Positions 1 to 8,941 of a DNA stretch of 64,000 nt are shown one piece after another. Under the pieces are notes generated by a model, which saw only the letters and a list, made by a program, of their open reading frames with translations, had not been told where the DNA came from and did not search any database. The DNA is from Streptomyces sp. I6 (GTDB lineage Bacteria > Actinomycetota > Actinomycetes > Streptomycetales > Streptomycetaceae): positions 985,001 through 1,049,000 of the forward strand of contig RHDP01000001.1 of NCBI GenBank assembly GCA_003725745.1, written 5' to 3'. Each line of letters starts with the position of its first letter. Position 1 is the first letter of the stretch. A program made the translations under genes and the position numbers.

Positions 1-1118
1 TGCCGCCGCCGGGCACGGCCTGGTCACGCACACGGGCGGCGAGACGGCCCGCGGCGAGCCGGCCGCCCTGGTCGCGGCCGCCCGCGGCCTGGGCCTGCGG
101 GCGGTCGCCGCGGTGCACAGCGAGAACGGCCGGCGGAGGACGGGCGCCGGCGCGGTCACGGTGCGGGGATTGCTCTCCGGTGCGGAGGGACCGGGCCGGG
201 ACGACGACGGCGCGCTGGCCGTGGATCTGCTGGCGGTCCTCGACGCACCGCAGCTCGACGTCGAGACCGCGGCCGCACTGGTGGAATCCCTGCCGGACGG
301 TTGCCGGCTGGTGCTGAGCGGGGACCCGGGGGTGCTCTGGTCCGCGGGCGCGGGGCGGGTGTTCGCCGATGTGCTGGCCGCGCGGGTGTGCCCGGTCGTC
401 GCCTCCCGCACACCCGATCCCGGGCCACTGGGCGAGCTGGTCTCGGGGGTCGGCGCGGGCGAACTCGTCCGGGTCGACGCCCCCGGCAAGGAGGTGGTGA
501 TCGTTCCGGTTCGGGACGCGGGCGAGGCCGTGCACCGTGCGGTCCAGCTGGTCGCCGACTCGGTGCCGAGGGCGATCGGGGTGCCGTCGGCCGAGACCCA
601 GGTCATCACTGTCGGCCATGGCGGCTCGGCGGGCACGAGGGCGCTGAACGCCGCGCTCAAGGAGCGGTTCAACCCGGGCCCCGGCCGCTTCGGGGGCTTC
701 GACCCGGCCGACCGCGTCGCCTATTCCCCTCCCCCGGGCGGACCCTGACCGGCACGGTCGCCTCGGCCGACGCGGAGGGTCTGCGCGTCGACTGCGAGGG
801 CACCGCCGTCGTCGTCCGGCAGGACCGGGTGGGGTCCGTGCTGCGGCACGGCTGGGCGCTCACCGCGCACCAGGCGGCCGGAATGCGCTGGCCGGCGGTC
901 GTCGTGGTGCTGCCGGGGACGCGGCCCAGGGCCTGAACCGCCCCTGGGTCTACACCGCGTTCAGCCGCGGTGAGCGCCATCTGTCCGTGGTCCACGGCGT
1001 GGAGCAGGCCCTGCCGCGCGCGGTGGCCGATATCCCGTCCGAGGCCAGGACGACACGGCTGCGCCCCCTCCTGGAAAGCCTGCTCCGACCCGGCGGGGCC
1101 GAGGCCGCCCCCGCCTGA
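1..1118 (+). CDS. RecD-like helix-hairpin-helix helicase, C-terminal part (two frameshifts)
   Basis: Only the C-terminal third is present; the 5' end lies outside the window. The protein reads in three successive frames: to about 730, then about 730-920, then to the stop at 1116-1118. Adding one C/G near 730 (run of C) and one G near 920 (CCGGGGAC) restores one frame. The restored end carries a UvrD/RecD C-terminal motif (LTAHQAAGMRWPAVVVVLPG, then VYTAFSRGERHLSVV), the helicase motif V/VI region of RecD2-type DNA helicases. In Streptomyces this family pairs helix-hairpin-helix repeats with an ATPase core; the Walker A would be upstream of the window. Whether the frameshifts are real or assembly errors cannot be decided here, but all similar breaks in this window look like errors. 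Confidence 0.75.
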
Positions 1119-1500
1119 GCGGGCCCGCCCCGGTGCGGCGCCGTGCCTGCGCAAGGCTCTCCCTCGGCGGGGCACAGCCGCCTGGGCCGCACGGCGGCGG
1201 CGCCGCGGCCGCTCGCGCTCCGGGCGGGCGACGGCTTCCCAACCGTCCGCGGCACCCGCCCGGAGCCGGAGCCGGGGCCCGTCGTCTGCGGCGGCAGCCG
1301 TCGCCGGTCCACGGCAGCGGCAGCGGCAGCGGACGGCCGGACACCGCCGTTGACGGCTTGCCGGTAGCCGCCCGACGGCCTTCCCGGCCCCGGGCCTGCC
1401 AGGAGCCCGCGGGACGGCGTGCCCGAACCGCCTCCCGTGCCTGTCGGTGCGCCCTGTCCCGCAGCCTGCGAGGTGGCGGCGCCGGACACGGCGAGGCGTC
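1119..1500. other. intergenic, no gene seen
   Basis: This GC-rich stretch lies between two converging genes. Open frames exist on both strands, but they have Arg/Pro/Ala-rich products without domains and look like by-products of base composition. The only structure recognised is the terminator just beyond it. Confidence 0.5.
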
Positions 1501-1531
1501 GTGCGAAGACCGGATCCTCCGGTCCTCGCAC
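1501..1531 (-). terminator. hairpin terminator of the leftward hypothetical gene
   Basis: Fourteen-base arms (1501-1514 and 1518-1531) with one G-T type mismatch close over a 3-base loop. The hairpin sits 33 bases past the stop codon of the gene at 1564-2229. There is no T tract, which is common for Streptomyces terminators. Confidence 0.6.
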
Positions 1532-1563
1532 GGCGCCCGTCACCGCGCTCCGAGCGGTTTCCG

Positions 1564-2229
1564 CTACGCGGAGTTGAGGTCGCCCAGGTCCTCGTCCAGG
1601 TCCTCCTCGTCGAAGACGGCGCTGACGTCGAAGCGGCAGACCACGCGCTCCGGATCAGCCTGGTCGAAGGGCGTACTGAGCCATTCGCCGGGCTCGGGCA
1701 GCTCGTCGGCGGCGGAGACCCACAGCGTGGAGTCGCCCTCCTCCAGACCGAACTCCTTGTGCCTCGATGCGATCTCGTCCGGCTCGAACTCGCCGAACAG
1801 CACCCCGAGCGCGGCGTGCACGCTGGCTCCCACGACGGCCGCGGACGTGTCGTCCGCGGTCTCGTCCCGGTCGAGATCCGCGATCCGCTGGGCCTGTGCG
1901 AGCAGCCGCTGCGGCTCCACGACGGCGTAGTCGCGGCGGATCAGGACGCTCAGCGCGTTCGGTTCGTCCGGTCCCGTGTACGGCGGCATCGAGTCGTCCG
2001 CACCGGGGATCTCGAACGGGGTGACCTCGTCGTAGCGGTCGTAGAGGCGCTCGTCGTACGCCTCGGCCGCGGCGGCAAGGGCGTTGAAGGCCGCGTACAC
2101 CGCCGGGTCGTCCTCTCCCGTGCGGCGTTCGACCGCTTCGAGGTGGCGGTCCAGCGCGGCTTTGACCGCCTCGGCGGCGGCGCGGACCTCGGCAGCCGTG
2201 GGCTGCGCAGGAGCGGAAGCATCAGACAT
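1564..2229 (-). CDS. conserved hypothetical protein, 221 aa, acidic
   Basis: The product is an acidic soluble protein without signal peptide or membrane segment. Its first part (about residues 10-60) is Ala/Glu-rich and probably helical. The C-terminus is very acidic (VFDEEDLDEDLGDL). I do not recognise a catalytic motif. The start at 2229 (MSDASAPAQ) is preferred over an upstream in-frame ATG because the gene then stands 47 bp from the divergent DUF5703 gene, which fits a shared promoter region. It resembles a hypothetical protein found beside DUF5703 genes in streptomycetes, from memory. No function is assigned. Confidence 0.8.
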   Translation of the reverse strand: MSDASAPAQPTAAEVRAAAEAVKAALDRHLEAVERRTGEDDPAVYAAFNALAAAAEAYDERLYDRYDEVTPFEIPGADDSMPPYTGPDEPNALSVLIRRDYAVVEPQRLLAQAQRIADLDRDETADDTSAAVVGASVHAALGVLFGEFEPDEIASRHKEFGLEEGDSTLWVSAADELPEPGEWLSTPFDQADPERVVCRFDVSAVFDEEDLDEDLGDLNSA

Positions 2230-2276
2230 AGTGCAGACGCTATCCGTACTCGGCCCATGCCCGCACAATAGATGCG
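2230..2276. promoter_or_regulatory. divergent promoter region, probably leaderless on the plus side
   Basis: Only 47 bp separate the two divergent start codons. ACAATA at about 2265-2270 lies 7 bases before the ATG at 2277, the right distance for a -10 element of a leaderless transcript. No Shine-Dalgarno sequence precedes that ATG. Confidence 0.4.
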
Positions 2277-2465
2277 ATGCCGGAATACGAATTTGTCGAC
2301 GTGCACGTGCCTCGTGGGGTCTCTCGCAGGGAGGCCACCCGTCTGCTGACCGACCATGCCGAGTACGGGCACTGGGAGTTGGACAGGCTGACTCTGCTCC
2401 GTGACGGGAGCCGCCGCGTACGGCTGCGCCGTCGCATCATCCGCCAGGTCCGTGCCACCTGGTGA
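2277..2465 (+). CDS. DUF5703 family protein, 62 aa
   Basis: A small basic protein beginning [17 protein letters not shown] and ending [12 protein letters not shown]. The sequence matches what I remember of DUF5703, a family of about 60 residues that is nearly invariant across actinomycetes and has no known function. The run of Arg near the C-terminus suggests nucleic-acid or anionic-surface contact, which is inference. The start at 2277 gives the family's usual length; a second ATG at 2272 is out of frame. It is followed directly by a strong bidirectional terminator. Confidence 0.9.
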   Translation: MPEYEFVDVHVPRGVSRREATRLLTDHAEYGHWELDRLTLLRDGSRRVRLRRRIIRQVRATW

Positions 2466-2476
2466 ACGCCCGTCGC

Positions 2477-2526
2477 ACGACGCAACGGAGCGGGCTCGCG
2501 ACTGCGAGCCCGCTCCGTTGCGTCGT
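2477..2526. terminator. very strong bidirectional hairpin
   Basis: Two perfectly complementary 23-base arms (2477-2499 and 2504-2526) enclose the 4-base loop GACT. It lies between the converging DUF5703 gene (stop 2465) and the long chaplin gene (stop 2534), so it probably terminates both. Confidence 0.85.
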
Positions 2527-2533
2527 CACTCCG

Positions 2534-3363
2534 TCACGCGGAGGCACGGGCCCTGCGGTAGAGGACCGCTCCGCCGAGCAGCAGACCGGCGGCCGCGGAG
2601 GCCCCAGCCCGAGCGAACCGGCGCCGGTGCGGGCGAGTTCCTCGGTGGCCCGGGGCGGCACGACGGTGTCGGTCCCCGGGGTGTTCGGTGAGGTGGGCTC
2701 GGCCGGAGTACCCGGCTCCCCGGGCTCGCCCGGCTCGGCGGGCGCCCCCGGCTCTCCGGGCTCGGCGGGCGTCCCCGGCTCTCCGGGCTCTCCGGGCTCA
2801 CCCGGCTCACCCGGCTCACCCGGCTCACCCGGCTCCTCAGGTTCACCCGGCTCACCCGGCTCACCCGGCTCACCCGGCTCCTCAGGTTCGCCCGGCTCAC
2901 CCGGCTCTCCAGGCTCACCGGGCTCACCCGGGTTGTTCCCGTCGTCCCCGTTGCGGCACTCGTTGCCGAACGCGGGGTTCAGGGCACCGATGACGTCGAC
3001 ACTGTTGCCGCAGACGTTCACGGGCACATGGACGGGCGCCTGGACACTGTTGCCGGAAGCCACGCCGGGAGAGTCCGCCGTGCCCCCCTCCGCATGCGCA
3101 CCGCCGCCGTTCTGCGACGTGTTGGCGCACTCGTTGCCGAACGCGGGGTTCAGGGCACCGATGACGTTGACGGTGTTGCCGCAGACGTTGACCGGGACGT
3201 GGACCGGCACCTGGACCGAGTTCCCGGAGAGCACGCCCGGGGAGTCGGAGGCGCCGCCGTGGGCGCCCGCGCCGCCGTGGGCGTGTGCGTAGCCGCCGCC
3301 GAGGACGAGCACGCCGCCCGCGGCCGCCACGGTGATCAGGCCCTTGCGCGTGACCTGTCGCAT
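2534..3363 (-). CDS. long chaplin with two chaplin domains, collagen-like stalk and LAxTG sorting signal (one frameshift)
   Basis: This is a secreted, wall-anchored amyloid surfactant protein of aerial hyphae, in the ChpA/B/C class. A signal peptide (residues 1-28, ending GGGYAHAH) precedes two chaplin repeats of about 45 residues, each with SPGVxSGNSVQ, [10 protein letters not shown] and NPAFGNEC and a Cys pair. Next comes a stalk of about 85 residues built of Gly-Glu-Pro triplets. The sorting motif is LARTG. The raw frame then loses the membrane helix; adding one G to GCTGGGGCC near 2605 restores [22 protein letters not shown] and the stop at 2534. LAxTG is the class E sortase (SrtE) signal of streptomycetes. 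The start at 3363 gives a normal signal peptide. It lies downstream of the short chaplin on the same strand, as in the chpC-chpH pair of S. coelicolor; exact orthology is not proven. Confidence 0.9.
2698..2936 (-). repeat. 9-bp tandem repeats encoding Gly-Glu-Pro stalk
   Basis: Inside the long chaplin gene, imperfect units of CCCGGCTCA (plus strand) repeat through about 240 bp. They encode blocks of GEPGEP interrupted by EEP, GTPAEP and GAPAEP. Such arrays change length easily by slippage. Confidence 0.85.
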
Positions 3364-3497
3364 AGCTGGTTCCTGCCTTCTGACGTCCGGACTGCCCCGG
3401 GCGGTGCCCGGGAGCGGGGTCAATGCGGGCGGTCCCGGAGCGCACGCCGTGCGCTCCGGGGCCGCCGGTCAATCCCTCACAGGGGCGAGACGCAACG

Positions 3498-3731
3498 TCA
3501 GTCGTTGACGCAGACGTTGCCGAAGGCCGGGTTCAGCAGACCGATAACGGAGACCGTGTTGCCGCAGACGTTCACCGGCACGTGGACGGGCACCTGCACG
3601 ACGTTGCCCGAGAGCACGCCGGGCGAGTTCACGGCGGCACCCTGGGCACCGGAGTCGGCGACGGCCATGCCCGCACCCGCGAGAACCAGGCCACCAGTGG
3701 CAGCCGCAACGGCGACGACCTTCTTGATCAT
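3498..3731 (-). CDS. chpH: short chaplin (ChpH type)
   Basis: The precursor has 77 residues. A signal peptide (MIKKVVAVAAATGGLVLAGAGMAVA) is followed by a single chaplin domain with [23 protein letters not shown] and NPAFGNVCVND, including the two conserved Cys. Short chaplins assemble into amyloid fibres that lower surface tension and coat aerial hyphae and spores. The start at 3731 follows a strong ribosome-binding site (GAGGAGGAATA). The neighbouring long chaplin is downstream on the same strand. In S. coelicolor ChpE and ChpH are the short chaplins most broadly conserved. The symbol is given by family resemblance and the chpC-chpH-like arrangement. Confidence 0.92.
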   Translation of the reverse strand: MIKKVVAVAAATGGLVLAGAGMAVADSGAQGAAVNSPGVLSGNVVQVPVHVPVNVCGNTVSVIGLLNPAFGNVCVND

Positions 3732-3971
3732 TATTCCTCCTCGTTGACAATGCGGTCCCAGCTGCGGACCGCACACCTGTAACGAGGAGGGGCTAATGGG
3801 GCTACTAGCGTATGAGCCCATTCACTCTTCTCAGTCCCATGCGCACGCGCGGACGAATGTCGGCGTCACGCTTCTGCGCGAGGTCCCCTGCCCGGGCGAC
3901 CGGCGTGCGCCGGGCCGTGCCGGAGTCCGGGACCCGCACCGCGGCGGGGCCCCGGACGTCCCGGCACCGGC

Positions 3972-5296
3972 TCAGCTCGCGTCGAGGAAGCGGTCCAGCA
4001 CCCGCACCCCGAACTTCAGGCCGTCCACCGGGACCCGCTCGTCCACGCCGTGGAACATCCCCGCGAAGTCCAGCTCCGGCGGCAGCTTCAGCGGCGCGAA
4101 GCCGAAGCAGCGGATGCCGAGGTCGTCGAAGGACTTGGCGTCCGTGCCGCCGGAGAGCATGTACGGCACGGCCCGGGCGATCGGGTCCTCGGCGCGGAGG
4201 GCCGACTGCATGGCGTCCACGAGGTCGCCGTCGAAGCTCGTCTCCAGCGCCTTGTCTGCGTGGACGTCCTCGCGGCGGACCCGGGGGCCGAGGATCCGGT
4301 CGAGATCGGCGAGGAACTCCTCCTCGTGCCCGGGCAGGAAGCGCCCGTCCACGTGCGCGGTCGCCTGCCCGGGAATGACGTTCACCTTGTAGCCGGCACC
4401 CAGCATGGTGGGCGCGGCGGAGTTGCGGAGCGTGGCCCCGACCATCTTGGCGATGCCGCCGAGCTTGGCGAGGGTCGCCTCCATGTCCTCGGGGTCGAGC
4501 GGGGTGCCCAGCGCGTCCGAGAGCTCGTCCAGGAAGGACCGCACGGTCTTGGTCACCCGCACCGGCCAGGTGTGGCGGCCCAGCCGGCCGACGGCCTCGC
4601 AGAGTTCGGTGATGGCGTTGTCGTGGTTCGTCATGGACCCGTGCCCGGCGGTGCCCTCGACCGTGAGCCGCATCCAGTGCATGCCCTTCTGGGCCGTCTC
4701 GACGAGGTAGAGCCGCAGGTTCTCGTCGACGGTGAAGGAGAAGCCGCCGACCTCGCCGATCGCCTCGGTGACGCCCTCGAACAGGTCGGGGTGCCGGTCG
4801 ACGAGGTGGCGGGCACCGTACGTGCCCCCCGCCTCCTCGTCCGCGAGGAACGCCAGCACCACGTCGCGCGGCGGCCGGCGGCCGCTGCGCAGCCTGTCGC
4901 GCACGACGGCGAGGGTCATCGCGTCCATGTCCTTCATGTCCACCGCGCCCCGGCCCCAGACGCAGCCGTCGGCGATCTCGCCGGAGAAGGGGTGGTGGGT
5001 CCAGTCCCCGGCGTCGGCCGGGACGACGTCGGTGTGGCCGTGGATGAGCAGTGCCGGGCGGGAGGGGTCCTCGCCCTCGATCCGGGCCACGGTCGAGGCC
5101 CTGCCCGGGTGCGACTCGATGATCCGGGGCTCCAGACCGACCTCGGCGAGCTTCTCCGCCACGTACTCGGCGGCCGCGCGCTCGCCCGGCCCGAGTGGTC
5201 GCCGTAGTTGCTGGTGTCGATCCGGATCAGATCGCGACAGAGGTCGACGACCTCGTCCTCGCCGGAGACCTTCCGGGCGGTGTCCGTCTCGCTCAC
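3972..5296 (-). CDS. M20 family metallopeptidase (one frameshift)
   Basis: A zinc-dependent amidohydrolase/dipeptidase of about 440 residues. Metal-binding motifs are visible: HGHTDVV, WGRGAVDMKD and EEAGG, followed by the dimerisation domain (GTAGHGSM, VIPGQATAHVDGRFLPG) and a C-terminal catalytic His region (SGGTDAKSF, FHGVDERVP). The raw frame breaks near 5192; adding one G to CACTCGGGCC joins the N-terminus (VSETDTARKVSG, then CRDLIRIDTSNYGDHSG) to GERAAAEYVAEKL. The start is GTG at 5296 behind GGGAGGAAAAGC. An M20 peptidase next to chpH is the usual streptomycete arrangement, from memory. Substrate unknown; probably cytoplasmic, since no signal peptide is seen. Confidence 0.88.
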
Positions 5297-5502
5297 GCTT
5301 TTCCTCCCGCTGTCGCTCTGGTGGTCCTCCACATCCTCCCCCGCCGGGGGCCGCGCCCCAAGAGCGGTGCCGGACGGCACCCGTGCGGCGCGGGCGGGCC
5401 CCTGGAGGCTCCCGCGCCCGGGCAGGGGGGTGATCGGGCACCTCGAATGTTTGCTATGGTTTTCCACGTCGGAACGGCCCGCGGCCGGGAGACAGACACC
5501 TT

Positions 5503-5589
5503 GTCCGGGTGGCGGAATGGCAGACGCGCTAGCTTGAGGTGCTAGTGCCCTTTATCGGGCGTGGGGGTTCAAGTCCCCCTCGGACACCA
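5503..5589 (+). tRNA. tRNA-Leu (GAG)
   Basis: An 87-base class II tRNA. The acceptor arms pair GTCCGGG with CTCGGAC, the D arm has GGCGGAATGGCAGAC, and the anticodon stem CTAGC/GCTAG encloses TTGAGGT with anticodon GAG. There is a long variable arm, a T arm with GGTTCAAGTCC, and CCA is encoded. The 3' end is repeated 3.3 kb downstream at 8842-8860. Confidence 0.97.
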
Positions 5590-5594
5590 GCGAG

Positions 5595-5618
5595 AACCCC
5601 ACGTCATGTGGGGTTTTC
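5595..5618 (+). terminator. tRNA-Leu terminator
   Basis: AACCCCAC (5595-5602) and GTGGGGTT (5608-5615) form a stem over a 5-base loop and run into TTTTCTGTTT. This is a classical intrinsic terminator 6 bases past the CCA end. Confidence 0.9.
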
Positions 5619-5924
5619 TGTTTCTCCGGCTGCGGCGGGACCGGGAGCCGGGTGGATCTTGAGGTCAGCGGCCCGGCGCACCTCCGGTGCGCGCCGGGGC
5701 CCTCCTCCCTCGCTCGATGCTCACGGCGACGGCCGTGAGGACGTGCCGCTGGCGGGCCGGGCGCGGGAGCGAAGTCGAGGAGACGGCCGGCGCGGTCGGG
5801 CCGGCTGAGGCGCTCGCAGAAGCCGGACGGCATGCGCGGGGAAGCCGGGGCCGTCCGGCTTCTGCGGCCGCGCCCCGGTTGCTCGGGGCCGTCCGGAACG
5901 GCCTGCCCTGACGTGGGCGGCATC
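5619..5924. other. intergenic, no gene seen
   Basis: About 300 bp lie between the tRNA terminator and the leftward DUF1275 gene. I saw no integrase fragment, attachment core or further RNA gene in it. Confidence 0.5.
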
Positions 5925-6659
5925 TCACCCCGAGGTGTCGCCGGCCGTCCCCCGTCCGGTCAGGTCGGCGCGCACGATGGCGACCGCCGCGGCCGTCAGC
6001 ACGACGGCGGCGATCGCATGAGCTGCGGAGTACGACCAGGTCAGTGTGACGGCAGCACCTCCCGCGGCTCCCAGCATGTAGGCGAGGAAGACCAGGGAGA
6101 GCAGTCGCACACCACGACGTGCGGCGCGTCCGCGGTCCTGGACGGCACGGGTGATCAAGGCGACCAGGGTGCTGGTCAGGGTCGTCGTGGGCGCCCCTTG
6201 CAGAGCGACCCGCGCCGCGTAGAGGCTCTGCACTCCCATGGCGGCCGCGATCAGCAGCACGGGCACCTGATGGGGACCGGCGGTGCCCGCGGCGATCACC
6301 AGCAGGGCCGCTTCCACGACGAGCAGGAACCAGCGGCCGGCCACCAGCGCCCGCCAGGCCCTGCCGAGCCCTCGGAGGCTCCGGTGGCCGAGCACGGCCG
6401 CCAGCAGGACTCCGGCGCAGAATCCGCAGATCGAGGCCAGCGGGCCGCTCGTCTCGTCCACGGTCCGCCTCAGGTCCGGGTGGTGCAGGGAGCGTTCGGC
6501 GAGGCGGGCGGCGAGGAAGACGGCGTTGCCGGTCTGGTTCGCGACGAAGACCCGGCTGGGCCCCGTGTACGCGGCGGCGTCCACCCAGCCTGCGACTGCG
6601 GTGAGCAGCACCATCAGGCCCTTCGGCGGCCCCACGGGACCGGGACGTTTCCCGAGCAT
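5925..6659 (-). CDS. DUF1275 (YoaK) family membrane protein
   Basis: A polytopic membrane protein of 244 residues with about six hydrophobic segments. It starts MLGKRPGPVGPPKGLMVLL and has the family landmarks DAAAYTGPSRVFVANQTGNAVFLA and MGVQSLYAARVALQGAPTTTLTSTL. DUF1275 proteins are common in actinomycetes; no transport substrate is established. The gene starts 22 bp after the end of the alkyl sulfatase gene on the same strand, so the two are probably cotranscribed. A second, diverged DUF1275 gene is present at 33182-33895. Confidence 0.88.
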   Translation of the reverse strand: MLGKRPGPVGPPKGLMVLLTAVAGWVDAAAYTGPSRVFVANQTGNAVFLAARLAERSLHHPDLRRTVDETSGPLASICGFCAGVLLAAVLGHRSLRGLGRAWRALVAGRWFLLVVEAALLVIAAGTAGPHQVPVLLIAAAMGVQSLYAARVALQGAPTTTLTSTLVALITRAVQDRGRAARRGVRLLSLVFLAYMLGAAGGAAVTLTWSYSAAHAIAAVVLTAAAVAIVRADLTGRGTAGDTSG

Positions 6660-6681
6660 GGTGAGCGCGTCGCTTGCGGTG

Positions 6682-8497
6682 TCAGGGGGTGACGATGTCG
6701 AAGTGGAGGTCAGGGGTGTCCAGGAGCCCCAGGAGGCGCGGGAGTACCCGGGATCGCCCTGGGTGGCGATGTCTTCCTGCTCGCCGTTGGCGAGCGCGAG
6801 GAGCTGGAGCCTGGTCAGGGTGAGGGTGGCGGGTGCGTCGCCGGCGGGCCGCTGGCCGGGCGGTGTGCTGCGGTGGGTGAGGGCGCCGTGCGAGAGCGTC
6901 AGTCGCCATGTCTGCTGCTCGTCCGTCACCCGAAGGTCGAGTACCAGGTGCTCGTCCCAGGCTCGGGGGCCGTCGATGCGGACAGCCATGGTGTCGAGGA
7001 TCTGGTCGACGGTCAGGGCTGTACCCATCCGGGAGTGGAGGGTGACGGGAGGGGGCGGTGGCGGAGTTCCAGGGCGCCGGTGAGGTAGATGTTGCGCCAG
7101 GTGGCGTTCTCGGCGCCCCGGCCGAGCCGTTCGTACACGGAGGCCAGGGCTTCCCGTGCCTCGGCGGAGTCCGGTTCGGCGAAGACCGCGTGGTTGAGGA
7201 GCGTGGCGGCGAACCGCAGGTCGCCCTGGGCTGCGTACTCCCGGGCACGAGCGGTCACCGCGGCGGAACCGCCGTAGTCGGCTACGTAGCGGCGGGCCAG
7301 ATCGACGGGTGGGTGCTCCCACAGATGGGCCGGGTTGCCGTCGTACCAGCCCATGTAGCGCTGGTAGATCGCTTTGACGTTGTGGCTCACCGAGCCGTAG
7401 TAGCCGCGTACGGACGGGACGGCCTCGAGCGACGGCGGCAGCCTGACCTGCTCGGCGATCTCGGTACCGGTCAGCCCCTTGTTGGTCAGTCGTAGCGTCT
7501 GGTCGTGCAGATAGGCGTACAGGTCCCGTTGTGCCGTGAGGAACTCGGCGATGGCGTCGACCCCCCAGGTGGGCCAGTGGTGGGAGGCGAAGACGACGTC
7601 CGCTTCCGGGGCGAAGAGGTTCAGTGCCTCGTCGAGGTAGCGGGCCCATCGGCGCGCGTCGCGGATCTCGGCTCCGCGCAGTGTGAGCACGTTGTGCATG
7701 GTGTGGGTGGCGTTCTCGGCCATGCACAACGCGCGCCGCTCCGGCAGGAGGAAGTTCATCTCCGCCGGGGCCTCGGTGTCCGGCGTGAGCTGGAACACGA
7801 ACCGCACGCCGTCGATGACCTCCTCCTGCCCGGTTCGGGTGACGTCACGGGTGGGCGGAATGAAGGTGATCGTGCCCTTGGAGACGGCCATGCCCAGACC
7901 ACAGCCGACCTGGCCGGTGGGGGACTTCTCCAGCAGAATGCCGTACATGTAGGAGGCACGGCGTGACATCGCGGTGCCGGCGTAGACGTTCTCGCTGACC
8001 AGGTGCTCGACGAATCCCCGAGGGGCGATCACCGGGACGTCACCCGCGCCGTCGGGCAGGACGCCGCCCGCTCCGCCGCAGTGGTCGGAGTGGCTGTGGG
8101 TGTAGATCACCCCGGTGACGGGGCGCTCGCCTCGATGAGCGCGATACAGGGCGAGTGCGGCCGCGGCCGTCTCGGCGGAGATGAGCGGGTCGACGACGAC
8201 CACACCGTCGGTGCCCTCGATGAGAGTCATGTTCGACAGGTCGAGATTGCGGACCTGGTACACGCCCCCGGTCACCTCGTAGAGGCCCTGTTTGGCGCAG
8301 AGCCGGCTCTGCCGCCACAGACCGGGGTGCACGGTGTCCGGGCAGTCGGGGGTGTCGAGGAAGGCGTACGCGTCGGAGTCCCAGACCACCTCCCCGTCCT
8401 CATGGGTGACCCGCGCGGGGGACAGCGCGGCCACGAAGCCGCGGTCGGCCGCGGTGTCGTCGTGGGGTCGTGGATCGTGGCCGGAGCGTCTCGTCAT
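6682..8497 (-). CDS. alkyl sulfatase, metallo-beta-lactamase fold with SCP2-like C-terminal domain (two frameshifts)
   Basis: This is a type III (SdsA1/BDS1-like) alkylsulfatase of about 605 residues, which hydrolyses long-chain alkyl sulfates such as SDS to alcohol and sulfate. Metal ligands are visible in THSHSDHCGG, ENATHTMHN and ASHHWPTWG. A helical dimerisation domain follows (YYGSVSHNVKAIYQRYMGWYDG), then an SCP2-type lipid-binding domain beginning about ALTVDQILDTMAVRIDGP. Two frame breaks, near 7053 (CCCC run) and near 6751 (GGG run), are each repaired by one added base, giving the end LGLLDTPDLHFDIVTP. No signal peptide is seen. It lies in the segment bounded by tRNA-Leu and its partial copy, so it may be an acquired trait. 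Confidence 0.88.
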
Positions 8498-8841
8498 GCG
8501 CGCATGCTAGGGGCCCGGGAAGAGTGTGGGCCGGCGTCAGGACTCCGGCGCAAGGGGCGTGGAACCGGGTTCACCCGGTCAGGGGATCGGGGCGGGCCCG
8601 TCCGCCCGCGGGGAAGGGGGTGTTCCCGGCCCGACCGCCCCGGCCCGCCCCTGCTTCCGGGCCGCGCCCGCCTCCGTGCAGACTTGGCGTAGCGGCGGGC
8701 GGGAGCCCCCCGGCAGTCCCACCGGCTCCGGAACAGCAGGAGGGAGGAGCGGGGGCGCGCGGACCGGGCGTTCCGGCGAGCGCTTGCCCGGCGTCCGCCC
8801 GGGCCGGAGCGCTTGCGGCTGGTGCCCCGGAGGGAGGTGGG
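8498..8841. other. intergenic, no intact gene; degenerate tRNA-like sequence at its right end
   Basis: About 340 bp upstream of the alkyl sulfatase, where its promoter should lie. Toward the right end (about 8790-8841) the sequence shows loose resemblance to the body of tRNA-Leu (GCGCTTGC, GTGCCC), but no foldable tRNA. Nothing else was recognised. Confidence 0.4.
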
Positions 8842-8860
8842 AGTCCCCCCTCGGACACCA
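8842..8860 (+). repeat. partial copy of the tRNA-Leu 3' end (attachment-site-like)
   Basis: AGTCCCCCCTCGGACACCA repeats the last 18 bases of tRNA-Leu (5572-5589) with one additional C. It is followed, as at the true tRNA, by a hairpin terminator. tRNA 3' ends are the usual attachment sites of actinobacterial integrative elements, so this pair may mark attL/attR of a decayed element. No integrase remains between them. Confidence 0.6.
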
Positions 8861-8864
8861 CCGG

Positions 8865-8891
8865 AGAACCCGGGCCGAGCCGGGGTTCTTT
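8865..8891 (+). terminator. terminator behind the tRNA-Leu 3'-end copy
   Basis: AGAACCCGG (8865-8873) pairs with CCGGGGTTCT (8880-8889) with one bulged base, followed by TT. It resembles the real tRNA terminator in placement but not in loop sequence. Confidence 0.7.
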
Positions 8892-8941
8892 GTTGGTGCC
8901 GGGGTTGCGCCCCGGCCGGTACGGGACGAGGTGCGGGAGCT

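Noticed and set aside
2462-3292. Long plus-strand open frame rich in Gly-Ser-Pro opposite the chaplin gene
   Set aside because: It is the antisense shadow of the GEP repeat; the chaplin on the minus strand has signal peptide, two domains and sorting motif.
8790-8860. A second functional tRNA-Leu
   Set aside because: Only the 3' end matches; acceptor and anticodon stems cannot be formed.
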